Shown one piece after another: positions 8,852 through 18,161 of a stretch of 64,000 bases of DNA. The stretch spans positions 1 to 64,000 of the forward strand of contig JAFRJE010000023.1 of NCBI GenBank assembly GCA_017432425.1. The letters run 5' to 3'. The stretch comes from Candidatus Saccharimonadota bacterium. Lineage in GTDB: Bacteria; Patescibacteriota; Saccharimonadia; Saccharimonadales; Saccharimonadaceae. The position numbers were made by a program, and so were the translations under genes. A model generated the notes under the pieces. The model saw only the letters and a program-made list of their open reading frames with translations. It did no database searches and was not told where the DNA came from. Numbering within the stretch: position 1 is the first letter of the stretch; the number at the start of each line of letters is the position of its first letter.

Positions 8852-11219
8852 GAATATCAGAGGCAGAAATTTTAAGTTTTCCGCCAGAACTGAGTTCGCC
8901 AGAGAGAACAGCTTTTGCGACGATATTCTCGACGGTTTTCTGAACAATGCGACGCATCGGGCGGGCACCCATGACTGGATCATAGCCTTTCTCGACCAAA
9001 ACATCTAAACCAGCATCCTCAACTTCGACTTCGATTTTTTGGGAGGTAAGGGTTTTGTTGGTCGACTTTATCATTAGTTTTGCGATTTCCCGAAGTTCAG
9101 TTTTCCCGAGCGGGCTAAAAATACAGATTTCGTCAAAGCGGTTCAAAAATTCGGGCTTAAAGATTCCTGATTTAATCAGTTCTTCGGTTAGTTCTTCTTT
9201 TTTCAGTTCCCCGCCAGATTGGATAGCTGCGCGAATTTTATCGGCGCCGGCGTTCGAGGTCATAATAACGATTGCGTCGCGGAAACTAATTTCTTTATTT
9301 TTACTGTCGCGGAGAATTCCCTCGTCGAGAAGTTGGAGCAGAGTCGTCAAAACTTCTGGGCTAGCTTTTTCGACTTCGTCGAGAAGAACGACAGAAAACG
9401 GGCGTTTCGAGATTTTTGCGACAAGGCTATTTTCGTCTTCCTCGCCAGTCGCGATTAACCTTTCGACGTCGCCGGCCTTGACATATTCGTTTAAATCAAC
9501 TCGGACGATTTCTGACTCTTTCGAAAAATAAACCTCGGCGAGAGCTTTTGCGAGCTCGGTTTTTCCGACGCCGGTCGGTCCGAGGAAAAGGAAAGTTCCA
9601 ATCGGGCGGGATTCGTTACGAACGCCAGCCGCAGCGCGACGAAGCGCGTCGGAAACGGTTTTTACGGCGCCGACTTGATTAATCATTCGCTCATGAATCA
9701 AACTCTCTAAGTTTAGAAGTTTCTCGCGGTCTTCTTTATCTTCGGTTACGCCGACTTTAACGCCGTTCGTTTCCTCGATTGCGCGATTAACTGAATCTGC
9801 CGTAACAAATCTTCCCTCGGGATATTTAGCGGCGGCTTCGAGCAGGTTCAAAGCCTTTCCGGGCATTTCTAGATCATGAACATAGCGCTCGCTCAATTTA
9901 TATGCCTCTTTAAGCGCAAGATATTCAAAAGTAATTTTATAATTATATTCGAGATAGGGGACTTTATCTTCCATAACTTTCATAGTTTCCGCCTCGTTTG
10001 CGGGTTTAACCATGATTTTATTAAGCGCGTTTGCGAGGCTCGGTTTTCGACTAGAAATTTCAAGATATTTTTGTTCGTTCATTGTTAAAATAATTCGGAG
10101 TCCGCCTTTTTCGAGAATCGGGATTAGAAGATTCGATATATCAACGCTACCCGTTCCCTCCTCGAAGAATAAATGCGCGTTGTCGAGATAAATAATAATA
10201 TTTTTCGCGGAATAGGCTTCGGAGAGAACTTCGTTAACTAGTCCCTCGATTTCTCCGCGGTTTCCGGCGGCGGAAATTAGAGTTCCGGAATCGAGCATGA
10301 AAACTTGGCGATATTTTAAATTACCGGAAACTTTTTTATTATCGGCGTCAAGAATTTCCTCAGCAAAAGCCTCGACAATCGTCGTACGTCCGCTTCCCTC
10401 CGGTCCGATCAAAGCGATGTTTTGGCGACCGCCGGAGTTAAAAGTTTCGATTATTTTGTCGATGATTTCGCGATGCTGGTTTTGGTGGATTTGGGTTTTA
10501 TAATTGCCGCGTTCGAGGGAAATATTACGGCCATATTTAGAGAGTTCGGGAATATAGCCGAACGCAAGGTCGCGTCCGATTCCGCCGTCACGACGACGCG
10601 TCTTTTTCGCAAGACCATATAAATAACTATACCAAGTCAACCCCTCGATTAAATCTTTTTTCTCGAGCTTCATTTCGCCGAGAAATTTTTCGTAATCTGG
10701 GTAATTTAAAATCAGGGCGAGGGCGAGAAAACCGCCAGAAACTTGCGCTGCGCCAATTTCGGAACGAATTTCGCGTGCGGTTTTAAAAATTTCTGTCGGG
10801 TCGTCGGGGAGAGACGCCGCAATAAAATCTAACTTTTCCGGCGTTAAACGAAAACGGCTCGCGAGAAAAACACCGCTTCTTGTTTTATAAACCATTTTCG
10901 CGATTTCTTTTGCGGTCGGATTTTTGCTGAGGTTCGAAATCACGTTATGAGAAAGAATATCGGTAATGTTTTCGGTTTTACCGTTTTTTAACTTCTTTAA
11001 CTCAAGCCGAGCGTAAAGAAAAATAATCAGAAAAACAACCGCAGCGCCGAACCCGAGCCAGCCGAGCGGATTTTTCAAATAAAGAAAATAAAGACCACTA
11101 AGAGCCGTTACGAACCCACAAAGAACGAGAAGAAAATTAATGAAAAAATTATTTAGAACGTTTCCGAGACGAGCTTTTCTCGCGCGGAGGGAAAAATAAT
11201 TAAAAGTATTTTCGTTCAT
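8835..11219 (-). CDS. Membrane-anchored ClpC/ClpB-like AAA+ ATPase
   Basis: This 794-residue protein has two AAA+ modules of Clp type. Two membrane segments lie at about 24-47 and 52-70, an unusual place for a Clp protein. The first ATPase has GPEGSGRTT at 272-280, where the Walker A lysine is Arg, and LDNAH near 345, where the Walker B glutamate is Asn, so D1 is probably inactive. The second module is intact: GPTGVGKT at 547-554, LLDEVEKA, a sensor MTSNAG and a Clp C-terminal domain (MGARPMRR). It probably unfolds or remodels substrates at the membrane; no ClpP gene is nearby. Its start overlaps the stop of the upstream gene as TAATG. Confidence 0.85.
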   Translation of the reverse strand: MNENTFNYFSLRARKARLGNVLNNFFINFLLVLCGFVTALSGLYFLYLKNPLGWLGFGAAVVFLIIFLYARLELKKLKNGKTENITDILSHNVISNLSKNPTAKEIAKMVYKTRSGVFLASRFRLTPEKLDFIAASLPDDPTEIFKTAREIRSEIGAAQVSGGFLALALILNYPDYEKFLGEMKLEKKDLIEGLTWYSYLYGLAKKTRRRDGGIGRDLAFGYIPELSKYGRNISLERGNYKTQIHQNQHREIIDKIIETFNSGGRQNIALIGPEGSGRTTIVEAFAEEILDADNKKVSGNLKYRQVFMLDSGTLISAAGNRGEIEGLVNEVLSEAYSAKNIIIYLDNAHLFFEEGTGSVDISNLLIPILEKGGLRIILTMNEQKYLEISSRKPSLANALNKIMVKPANEAETMKVMEDKVPYLEYNYKITFEYLALKEAYKLSERYVHDLEMPGKALNLLEAAAKYPEGRFVTADSVNRAIEETNGVKVGVTEDKEDREKLLNLESLIHERMINQVGAVKTVSDALRRAAAGVRNESRPIGTFLFLGPTGVGKTELAKALAEVYFSKESEIVRVDLNEYVKAGDVERLIATGEEDENSLVAKISKRPFSVVLLDEVEKASPEVLTTLLQLLDEGILRDSKNKEISFRDAIVIMTSNAGADKIRAAIQSGGELKKEELTEELIKSGIFKPEFLNRFDEICIFSPLGKTELREIAKLMIKSTNKTLTSQKIEVEVEDAGLDVLVEKGYDPVMGARPMRRIVQKTVENIVAKAVLSGELSSGGKLKISASDILASLE

Positions 11220-11596
11220 TAAATTAAAACTCCGTTAAGATAAAGAAAAACGCAGAGAAAAGGAACGAGCGGAAGAAAAGGCCAGGCGAGAATCAAGACT
11301 AAAATAATTCCGAATTCGACTAGGAGCGCGACTAGGCCGACCAGAATCAAAAAAATTCGAATAAGCGCGCCGAAAAAGCGGGAGAAAAGACGATCGAAAA
11401 AGGCGCGGAGACGAACATCGAGCGCAAGGCTAGAAGTTCCGCCCGCGGAGATTTGATGGAACGGAGCAAAAAGGGTTTTTAAGAGGTCGAGAATCGAGAA
11501 AAAGTCCGCGGTCGATTTCAGTTTATCAAAAAGTTTAGAAGCAAAAAAGCCATAACCTCCAGAATACCACCAACTAAACAAGTCCGCGACAATCAT
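11219..11596 (-). CDS. Small membrane protein coupled to the Clp-like ATPase
   Basis: This protein of about 125 residues begins MIVADLFSWWYSGG and ends in a long hydrophobic region (about 70-125) holding two membrane segments. I do not recognise the family. The frame stays open upstream into the tRNA gene. I chose ATG 11596 because a TACAAT box ends 8 nt before it, matching the leaderless pattern of this genome, and because a start inside the tRNA is implausible. Its stop and the next start share one base (TAATG), so it is likely translated together with the Clp-like ATPase and may be its membrane partner. Confidence 0.6.
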   Translation of the reverse strand: MIVADLFSWWYSGGYGFFASKLFDKLKSTADFFSILDLLKTLFAPFHQISAGGTSSLALDVRLRAFFDRLFSRFFGALIRIFLILVGLVALLVEFGIILVLILAWPFLPLVPFLCVFLYLNGVLI

Positions 11597-11637
11597 ACAT
11601 AACCATTGTAACACAAAAACAAAAATGGAATAAAAAA

Positions 11638-11713
11638 TGGTGGAGCGTGCGAGAATCAAACTCGCGACCTCGGCAATGCGAATGCCGCGCTCTATCAGCT
11701 GAGCTAACGCCCC
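11638..11713 (-). tRNA. tRNA-Ala (anticodon CGC)
   Basis: On the minus strand, the acceptor stem GGGGCGT/ACGCTCC, the anticodon stem CGGCA/TGCCG with loop TTCGCAT, and the T arm GCGAG/CTCGC are all complete. The anticodon CGC reads GCG. The encoded CCA is followed at once by six T, a simple transcription stop or the start of read-through into the small membrane gene. Confidence 0.96.
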
Positions 11714-11739
11714 GACCGATTTTTATTATATCACAAACT

Positions 11740-13605
11740 CTAGATTCCGGGAACCGGGAATTTTAAGGCGAGAGTTTTTACTTCTTCGCGAATAGCGTTT
11801 AATTCTTTTTCTGCGGCAAAAAGATTATCTTCGTCGCCAACGCCGACGCAGATATCCGCGACGCGTTTCATCCATTCCGCGATTTTTTGCATTTCTTTTT
11901 CGCCGAGTCCGCGAGTCGTAATCGCCGGCGTTCCGAGGCGAACGCCAGACGGACGGAATGCGCCACCGGTATCGTCGGGAGTCGCATTGGCGTTTAAGTT
12001 CAAGCCGATTTTGTCGAGGGCTTTTTCATAAAACTTCCCGTCGATCCCGAAACTCTTTTTAATATTAACGAGGATAAGATGGTTTTCGGTTCCGTCGCCT
12101 TGAAGAATAAAGCCGAGGGATTTTAGCTCTTTCGCTAGAGTTTTCGCGTTTCTAACGATATTTTTCGCATAAACTTTAAACTCTGGCTTTAGGGCTTCGC
12201 CGAACGCGACGGCTTTCGCGGCGATGATATGTTCGAGCGGCCCGCCTTGAGTTCCGGGGAAAACGGCGCGGTCGATTAAAATCGGGATATTTTCGAGCGT
12301 CTTTTCCGGTTTTTTGAGCGGGGAGGCAATATTGCCTTTCGAGAGAATGAGTCCGCCGCGCGGCCCGCGGAGGGTTTTATGAGTCGTCGTCGTCATAACA
12401 TTAAACCCGAAGTCGAGCGGGTTTGGGTGCGCGCCGCCAGCGATTAAACCTGCGACGTGTGCCATATCCGCCATTAAAAGACAGTTATCGAGTTTCTCGG
12501 CGATTTTTTTAACGCGTTTAAAATCGGGGATTTTCATAAAAGCAGAATAGCCGATTAAAATAATTTTCGGTTTTTCTTTAAGCGCGACTTTTTCAAGCTC
12601 GTCGTAATCGATGTCGCCGTCGGAGTTAACGCCATAGTTGATAAATTGATAAATATGCGCGGAGCGAGTTACGGGAGAACCGTGGGTTAGATGACCGCCG
12701 GCGGATAAATTCATCGCGAGGATTTTGTCGCCAGGCTCACACCAAGCCCAATAGACCGCTTCGTTTGCGTTCGCGCCGGAATGAGGCTGGACGTTAGCGT
12801 GGTCGGCATGAAAAAGGCGACAGGCGCGAGAAATCGCAAGACGTTCAATTCGGTCGACGTTTTCTTGCCCGCCATAATAACGATAATTTTTTAAAACTTC
12901 GCTTTCGATTTTTTCTTCGTCCCAAAACTCGCCGTCTTTACCGACGCCAGTAAAGTTCGGATAACCCTCGGAATATTTGTTCGTTAAAACCGAGCCAGCG
13001 GCAGAAAGGACTTCTTTCGAGACGTAATTTTCGCTCGGAATTAACTCAAGCCCCTCTTTTTGGCGATTTTCTTCGTTTTTGATTAGCGTAAAAACAGGAT
13101 CCTTCATTTTTCCTCCTTTTCTAGTATATTTAATAAATTTAAAGTTGACGTTGTTTTCTTCGGCGGCAGCAAGAATTTCTTTTTTAAACTTTTTTCGGTC
13201 AAAGTTCGGAAAGAACGCGTCGGCGGTTTTTTCTTCGGCTTCAACTTCGGTTAGAAAAAGTTCATTCGCAAACGGAAGAAGTTGGGAATAGACGCTAGCG
13301 CCGCCAATAACGAAAACTGTTTCCTCGGCGTCTTTATATTTTTCGATAAAGGCGGGGAGGTCGGAAACGCATTTTAGCTTTCCGGAAATTTCTAAATCGC
13401 CGAGCGAGCCGCGCGAAAGAACGTAATTTTCGCGATTCGGAAGCGGGCGACCGATACTTTCGAAAGTTTTATGCCCCATTAAAACTTTTTTATTAGAAGT
13501 TGTTTCACGGAAGAATTTCATATCTTCCTTAAAATGAAAAATTAGATCATTTTTTTTTCCTAGTTCATTATTTTTTCCGATACAGGCAATAATAGAAAAT
13601 GACAT
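11740..13605 (-). CDS. folA-glyA: Dihydrofolate reductase-serine hydroxymethyltransferase read-through fusion
   Basis: One open frame of 621 codons encodes two enzymes. Residues 1-163 are dihydrofolate reductase (start SFSIIACIGKNNELG, with IGRPLPNR and VIGGASVY). Residues 167-621 are serine hydroxymethyltransferase (LELIPSENYVS, PHSGANAN, the PLP lysine in TTTTHKTLRGPRGG). No stop lies between them. The junction codons AGA AAA GGA GGA AAA ATG double as a strong Shine-Dalgarno for an internal ATG at 13107, which is where a normal GlyA would start. The cell could therefore make the fusion, free GlyA, or both. With thyA just upstream the operon holds all three steps of the thymidylate cycle. 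The start at 13605 has no clear ribosome site. Confidence 0.88.
   Translation of the reverse strand: MSFSIIACIGKNNELGKKNDLIFHFKEDMKFFRETTSNKKVLMGHKTFESIGRPLPNRENYVLSRGSLGDLEISGKLKCVSDLPAFIEKYKDAEETVFVIGGASVYSQLLPFANELFLTEVEAEEKTADAFFPNFDRKKFKKEILAAAEENNVNFKFIKYTRKGGKMKDPVFTLIKNEENRQKEGLELIPSENYVSKEVLSAAGSVLTNKYSEGYPNFTGVGKDGEFWDEEKIESEVLKNYRYYGGQENVDRIERLAISRACRLFHADHANVQPHSGANANEAVYWAWCEPGDKILAMNLSAGGHLTHGSPVTRSAHIYQFINYGVNSDGDIDYDELEKVALKEKPKIILIGYSAFMKIPDFKRVKKIAEKLDNCLLMADMAHVAGLIAGGAHPNPLDFGFNVMTTTTHKTLRGPRGGLILSKGNIASPLKKPEKTLENIPILIDRAVFPGTQGGPLEHIIAAKAVAFGEALKPEFKVYAKNIVRNAKTLAKELKSLGFILQGDGTENHLILVNIKKSFGIDGKFYEKALDKIGLNLNANATPDDTGGAFRPSGVRLGTPAITTRGLGEKEMQKIAEWMKRVADICVGVGDEDNLFAAEKELNAIREEVKTLALKFPVPGI
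13112..13118 (-). promoter_or_regulatory. Internal ribosome-binding site for GlyA
   Basis: AAGGAGG lies 4 nt before the in-frame ATG at 13105-13107. It is stronger than any site before folA and is translated as part of the linker RKGGK. It argues that GlyA is also started independently. Confidence 0.7.
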
Positions 13606-13617
13606 AAATAATCTCGT

Positions 13618-14556
13618 CTAAGCCGTGATTGGCATTTTAATCTTTCCCTGATGCTGATAATTTTCTAGGCGAATATCTTTTAGCTCCTTAGAATTATCGA
13701 ATTTAAAGAAGTCGGTAATTTCCGGATTTAACCAAAGAGTCGGAGCGGGAAGCGGCTTTTTCGTCATTTGCTCCTTAATTCCGTCGATTTGGTTTTCGTA
13801 GATATGGGCATCATTAATCGTGAAGGACATTTTTCCCGGTTCGAGCCCGACGGTTCTCGCGATTAGAGAAAGGAGAACGGCGTACTGAGTAATATTAAAG
13901 GGGAGCCCGAGCGGAGCATCGTTCGAGCGGGAATGAACCATTAAATTTAAACGTTTTCCCGAAACAATCCACTCATTGCTCCAGACGCAACTCGGCAACG
14001 CCGCAGTTGGAATCCACTCATTTTGCCAAAGCGACATGACCATGCGACGATTCGTCGAATCTTTTTTTAGGGTTTCGATTAGACCTTGGGTCAGTTGATA
14101 GCGGTTAACAATCCAGCCGTAAGCCGTACCGATTGTTCCGACAGGGTTCTCTTTAATTCCTTTTTCTTTATAGAGCTTTTTAAAATCGCGCTCATAATAA
14201 ATCCCGTCCTCGGGGATTTCCCACTCGTTCCAAATCTTCACGCCGCGGTCGGTTAGCCATTTTACTTTATTGCTCTGGACTTGCCAAATCCAAAGCATCT
14301 CAAGAACCGCCGATTTAAACGCAACGAACTTTGTCGTTAGAATCGGGAATTCTTCGGAAAGGTCGAACTCGAGAAAATAATGAGGAATGCGAATCGTCGC
14401 GGATTCGCTTTTAGCTTGGGCGAGGTGGTTCGGCATAGAGAGAGACGACATTTTCGAGCGGGAAGAATCAGATTTATCCTTATAGTTAACGACCCGTTCG
14501 CCTTCGGTTAGAATCTTGTTGCATAAGTCGAGATATTGCTCATCAAATTTCGACAT
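13618..14556 (-). CDS. thyA: Thymidylate synthase
   Basis: This 312-residue protein is a folate-dependent thymidylate synthase, which methylates dUMP to dTMP with 5,10-methylene-tetrahydrofolate and releases dihydrofolate. The nucleophile is the Cys in ALPSCVW, and the dUMP/folate signature RSNDAPLGLPFNITQY follows. An N-terminal arginine loop region (NYKDKSDSSRSKM) is somewhat unusual but in the expected place. The ATG follows AAGGAGG with a 5-nt gap. It is the first gene of the operon with folA-glyA, only 12 nt apart, so the dihydrofolate it makes is recycled by the next products. Confidence 0.95.
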   Translation of the reverse strand: MSKFDEQYLDLCNKILTEGERVVNYKDKSDSSRSKMSSLSMPNHLAQAKSESATIRIPHYFLEFDLSEEFPILTTKFVAFKSAVLEMLWIWQVQSNKVKWLTDRGVKIWNEWEIPEDGIYYERDFKKLYKEKGIKENPVGTIGTAYGWIVNRYQLTQGLIETLKKDSTNRRMVMSLWQNEWIPTAALPSCVWSNEWIVSGKRLNLMVHSRSNDAPLGLPFNITQYAVLLSLIARTVGLEPGKMSFTINDAHIYENQIDGIKEQMTKKPLPAPTLWLNPEITDFFKFDNSKELKDIRLENYQHQGKIKMPITA

Positions 14557-14616
14557 AACACCTCCTTAGTTACCTCTTATTTTAGCTTATGTCGAAGATA
14601 AAGACAAGTAAAAGTT

Positions 14617-15648
14617 TTACTTAAATTCTGCCCAAAGACGGTCGAGCTTTTTAATTTCGGCGCCGACGTTTTTAACGTAGCTGCCGTTTTCTAAAACTTT
14701 TTCGAGTTCGGCTTTATTATTTTCGACAAGTTTTTTATTTGGAGAAACATACGGATATTCTTCGACAATCCGCGCCGCAATATCGTCGCGAAGAAGAAAG
14801 TCAATGAATTTATAGGCGTTTTCGGAATTTTTTGCACCTTTCGCTAGACAATAATTATCCATTGATAACGCGAAACCCTCGGTCGGAAAAACGATTTTTA
14901 AGTTTTCGTTCTCTAACTGAGCTAGCGTCGCTTCGGCGTTCCAAATCAAACCAATTTCGGCTTCTTTTGTGATCAGAAAAGTTTTCGGAGAGTCGGAGTC
15001 GAACGCCTTTATATTCGGCTTTAAACCGTTAAAAAAGTCGAGCGCGGATTTTAAATCGGAATCGTTAGTTGAGTTCATATCCGCGCCAGAAGCGAGAAGC
15101 GCGGCGCCGATAATAATACGTTGGTCGTCGATTAAAATAATATTATTTTTATATTTTTCGTTTAGTAGGTCGCGATAGGAGCGGAGATTCTCATTGATTT
15201 TTGAATTGTCATAAACCAAAACTGAATAAGCGAGCAAAAACGGAAGCGAGTAGGCGTTTTTGTTATCATAAATTTGGTTTAAGAAAAGCGGAGAAATATT
15301 CTCGGCATTCGTTAGTTTCCCGCGGTTGAGCGGGGAAAGTAAACCGCGTTGAACCAAAAGATCGACCATATAATCGCTCGGAAAAACTAAATCATACGTT
15401 CCCTCAACAGAGCTTGAAAGTTTTGCGAGGAGTTCTTCGTTTGAGGAATATGTCCCGTAGTTTACTTTTATATTAAACTCTTTTTCAAAATCAGAAATCA
15501 CGTCATCGGGAATATAGCTAGTCCAATTTAAAACATTCAACTCGCCATTTTTATAATTATTGTTTCTAATATTTTTGTTTGAAAAAACCAGAACGCTAGA
15601 AATTAAGATAATTATCAATAAACTTAACAATAAAATCTTCTTTTTCAT
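14617..15648 (-). CDS. potD: Polyamine ABC transporter substrate-binding protein
   Basis: This 343-residue extracytoplasmic binding protein has an N-terminal hydrophobic segment (about 3-23) that acts as signal or anchor; no lipobox Cys is seen. The PotD/PotF pattern LNVLNWTSYIPDDVISDFEKEF is clear near residue 37, followed by the acidic pocket segment YDLVFPSDYMVD. Spermidine or putrescine is the likely ligand. It is the last gene of potABCD, 5 nt after potC. Import of polyamines fits an organism unable to make them. Confidence 0.9.
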   Translation of the reverse strand: MKKKILLLSLLIIILISSVLVFSNKNIRNNNYKNGELNVLNWTSYIPDDVISDFEKEFNIKVNYGTYSSNEELLAKLSSSVEGTYDLVFPSDYMVDLLVQRGLLSPLNRGKLTNAENISPLFLNQIYDNKNAYSLPFLLAYSVLVYDNSKINENLRSYRDLLNEKYKNNIILIDDQRIIIGAALLASGADMNSTNDSDLKSALDFFNGLKPNIKAFDSDSPKTFLITKEAEIGLIWNAEATLAQLENENLKIVFPTEGFALSMDNYCLAKGAKNSENAYKFIDFLLRDDIAARIVEEYPYVSPNKKLVENNKAELEKVLENGSYVKNVGAEIKKLDRLWAEFK

Positions 15649-15653
15649 AACTA

Positions 15654-16463
15654 CTACCTAAGCCCCCCCCCGCGCGACGTTATCTTTCGCGACTGGTTAA
15701 AAGCAGAAATTGTTAAAATGGTTGCGGTTACAATTAGCATTAGCGTCGTTAGGGCGTTTACGTCGGGCGTAATTCCGGTTTTAATTACGGAGTAAATATA
15801 AAGCGGGAGGGTATTCGTTCCGGGTCCGGCGGTAAAGAAAGAAATAACGACATCATCGAGACTGAGCGTAAAACTAAGGAGCGCGCCGGAAACGATTCCG
15901 GGTTTTATTAGCGGGAGCAAAACATAAAACAAAGTCTTAAATTTTCCAGCACCAAGATCTTCGGCAGCTTCTTCGTATTCGGGCGGAAGCGTATCAAGCG
16001 CAGAGCGAACGCTAGTTATGACGAACGGAATAGAAAAGGCAATATGGGAAATTAGAACGGAAAAAAGACCGAGGTTTAAGTTAACTAAAGTAAAGCTAGA
16101 AAGGAGCGCAATTCCGAGAACGATTTCCGGCATTACAATCGGAATATAAATTAGTTTTTCGATAATGTTTTTTCCGAAAAAGTTATATTTTTTTAGACCA
16201 ATCGCAGACGCAGTCCCGATTATGGTTGAAATAAGCGTAGAGATTATCGCGATAAGTAAAGTATTTTTAAAAGCATCGAGAAGATTTTCGTTTTTAAAAA
16301 GTTCAACATACCAATCAAACGTAAAGCCCTCAAACAAAATATTCATCTTCGAGGTATTAAACGAGTAAAGAACCAAAACTCCAATCGGGAGAAAAAGAAA
16401 AATGAAAACGAGAATGATAAAAAGATTGCGGCGGAATTTTTCGGCAGTTTTTCGACGCGACAT
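15654..16463 (-). CDS. potC: Polyamine ABC transporter permease
   Basis: This 269-residue permease has six membrane segments. Its EAA loop EYEEAAEDLGAGKFKTLFYVLLPLIKPG contacts the ATPase. The order and sequence match PotC. Its last codons contain a run of nine G (C on the plus strand, 15663-15671) that encodes GGG just before the stop; a slip there would change only the last residues and the stop position. A GGAGGA site at the end of potB precedes its ATG. Confidence 0.9.
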   Translation of the reverse strand: MSRRKTAEKFRRNLFIILVFIFLFLPIGVLVLYSFNTSKMNILFEGFTFDWYVELFKNENLLDAFKNTLLIAIISTLISTIIGTASAIGLKKYNFFGKNIIEKLIYIPIVMPEIVLGIALLSSFTLVNLNLGLFSVLISHIAFSIPFVITSVRSALDTLPPEYEEAAEDLGAGKFKTLFYVLLPLIKPGIVSGALLSFTLSLDDVVISFFTAGPGTNTLPLYIYSVIKTGITPDVNALTTLMLIVTATILTISAFNQSRKITSRGGGLR

Positions 16464-17330
16464 TTATGCTCCTCCTCCGAGTTCATCAAGACGACCGCCA
16501 ATTTTCTTATAGACTTTCAAAAGCAGAAAAGTCAAAAGCAGAAGGAAAACGGAAAGCGCCGCGCCGAACGGCCAGTTTCTCGCGGTTAAAAATTGATTTT
16601 TAATTAAGTTCCCGATTATCATAACTTTTCCGCCGCCGAGAATATCAGCAATAAAGAAATAGCCAATCGCGGGGATAAAGACCATCAAACTCCCGTTAAA
16701 CGCGCCGGAAAGCGTCAGCGGCAAATAAACTTCTTTAAAAACTTTCCACTTCGAAGCTCCGAGATCTTTCGCGGCAGCAACGAGATTTTTATCGACTTTC
16801 GAGACGGCGGAATAGACCGGAAGAATCATAAACGGCAAAAGCGTATAGGTCATTCCGATTATAATTCCGAAGGTGTTATACATTAAACTAAGTGGCACGG
16901 AAATTAGACCAGTCGAAAGGAGCGCAGAGTTAATTAAACCGTTTTTTCTAAGCAAAATAATCCAACCATAAGTTCGGATTAAGGAATTCGTTAGGAATGG
17001 AATCATGACGAGTTTAATCAGGAGATTTTGGGACTTTTCGGATTTATCCATTAAGAAAATCGCGAAAGGATAGGAAATCAGGAGCGCAAGAAAAGTTACG
17101 ACAAGGGCGATTCCGGAGGACTTTAGAAACATCAAAATATAAGTCGGGTCAAAAATTTCAGCGTAATTATTTAGCGTAAAATCGTAAGTAAAACCGCCGT
17201 ATGAGTCGGAAGTTAGAAAACTTAAGAAAAAAATATAAAGAATCGGGAGAAGAATCAAACCGAGACAATATAAAATCGCGGGGAAAGTCATTAAAAAGCG
17301 AAAGAGGCTCAACTTAGGCTTTTTTCGCAT
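16464..17330 (-). CDS. potB: Polyamine ABC transporter permease
   Basis: This 288-residue permease has six membrane segments and the EAA-type loop NLVAAAKDLGASKWKVFKEVYLPLTLSG. It pairs with PotC to form the membrane channel. The stop abuts the potC start without a gap, and its own start lies 17 nt inside potA, so the operon is tightly coupled. Confidence 0.9.
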   Translation of the reverse strand: MRKKPKLSLFRFLMTFPAILYCLGLILLPILYIFFLSFLTSDSYGGFTYDFTLNNYAEIFDPTYILMFLKSSGIALVVTFLALLISYPFAIFLMDKSEKSQNLLIKLVMIPFLTNSLIRTYGWIILLRKNGLINSALLSTGLISVPLSLMYNTFGIIIGMTYTLLPFMILPVYSAVSKVDKNLVAAAKDLGASKWKVFKEVYLPLTLSGAFNGSLMVFIPAIGYFFIADILGGGKVMIIGNLIKNQFLTARNWPFGAALSVFLLLLTFLLLKVYKKIGGRLDELGGGA

Positions 17331-18111
17331 CTTTCGTTCCCTCTCGCTCGGCGCGAGATTTTTTATAATTTATTAATTCAATATCAGAAATAAAACTTTT
17401 TACGAAATCGTTTTTCGGATTTTCGTAGATTTCGTCGGGCGTTCCGATTTGGACAATTTTTCCGGCGTTCATAATCGCGATTCGATCAGACATCGTTAGG
17501 GCTTCGTCTTGGTCATGAGTAACGTAAAGGAAAGTCATTTTTAATTTTTGTTGGAGTTTTTTCAACTCAAACTGCATTTCCCTTTTTAGTTTTAAATCGA
17601 GAGAAGCAAGCGATTCGTCGAGGAGGAGGATTTTATGGTTCATGACAATTCCGCGAGCAATCGCGACGCGTTGTTGCTGACCGCCGGAAAGTTGGGACGG
17701 GAGACGATCCTCGAAACCTTTTAGTTTTACGAGATTTATTGCGGAGCGGATTCGGCGAGCAGCTTCTTTTTTCGGAACTTTTTTCATTTTGAGTCCGAAG
17801 TTAATATTTTCCCAGACGGAAAGGTGCGGGAAAAGAGCGAAGTTTTGGAAAATTGTATTGACTGCGCGACGAGAAGCCGGAACGTCAGTTACGTCTTTTC
17901 CGTCGATAAAAACTCTTCCGTCGGTTACGTCTTCGAGACCAGAAACAAGGCGGAGCGTTACGGTTTTTCCGCAACCAGAGGGACCGAGAAGCGTCAAAAA
18001 TTCGCCGTCAAAAACGTCGAGGTTTAGATTTCGAATAATATATTTCTTCCCAAAAGCCTTATCGACATTTTCGAGTCGAACAAGAACGTTTCTCTCCATT
18101 TCCTCCGCCAT
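17314..18111 (-). CDS. potA: Polyamine ABC transporter ATPase
   Basis: This ABC ATPase has Walker A GPSGCGKT, the signature LSGGQQQRVAIARG and Walker B LLLDESLA, plus the H-loop VTHDQDEA. The C-terminus is short after the ATPase core, so most of the regulatory TOBE domain of larger PotA proteins is missing. The frame is open to 18129, but I prefer the ATG at 18111 (MAEEMERN). An AT-rich -10-like box ends just before it, and the earlier ATG lies within that box. It is the first gene of the pot operon. Confidence 0.88.
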   Translation of the reverse strand: MAEEMERNVLVRLENVDKAFGKKYIIRNLNLDVFDGEFLTLLGPSGCGKTVTLRLVSGLEDVTDGRVFIDGKDVTDVPASRRAVNTIFQNFALFPHLSVWENINFGLKMKKVPKKEAARRIRSAINLVKLKGFEDRLPSQLSGGQQQRVAIARGIVMNHKILLLDESLASLDLKLKREMQFELKKLQQKLKMTFLYVTHDQDEALTMSDRIAIMNAGKIVQIGTPDEIYENPKNDFVKSFISDIELINYKKSRAEREGTKDAKKA

Positions 18112-18161
18112 ATATTTATATATTACCATAAGCTATATAAAAATGAAAGAACTGGTCTCGC

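Noticed and set aside
11597-11659. Earlier start for the small membrane protein within tRNA-Ala
   Set aside because: The TTG lies inside the mature tRNA; a better ATG with a -10 box lies downstream.
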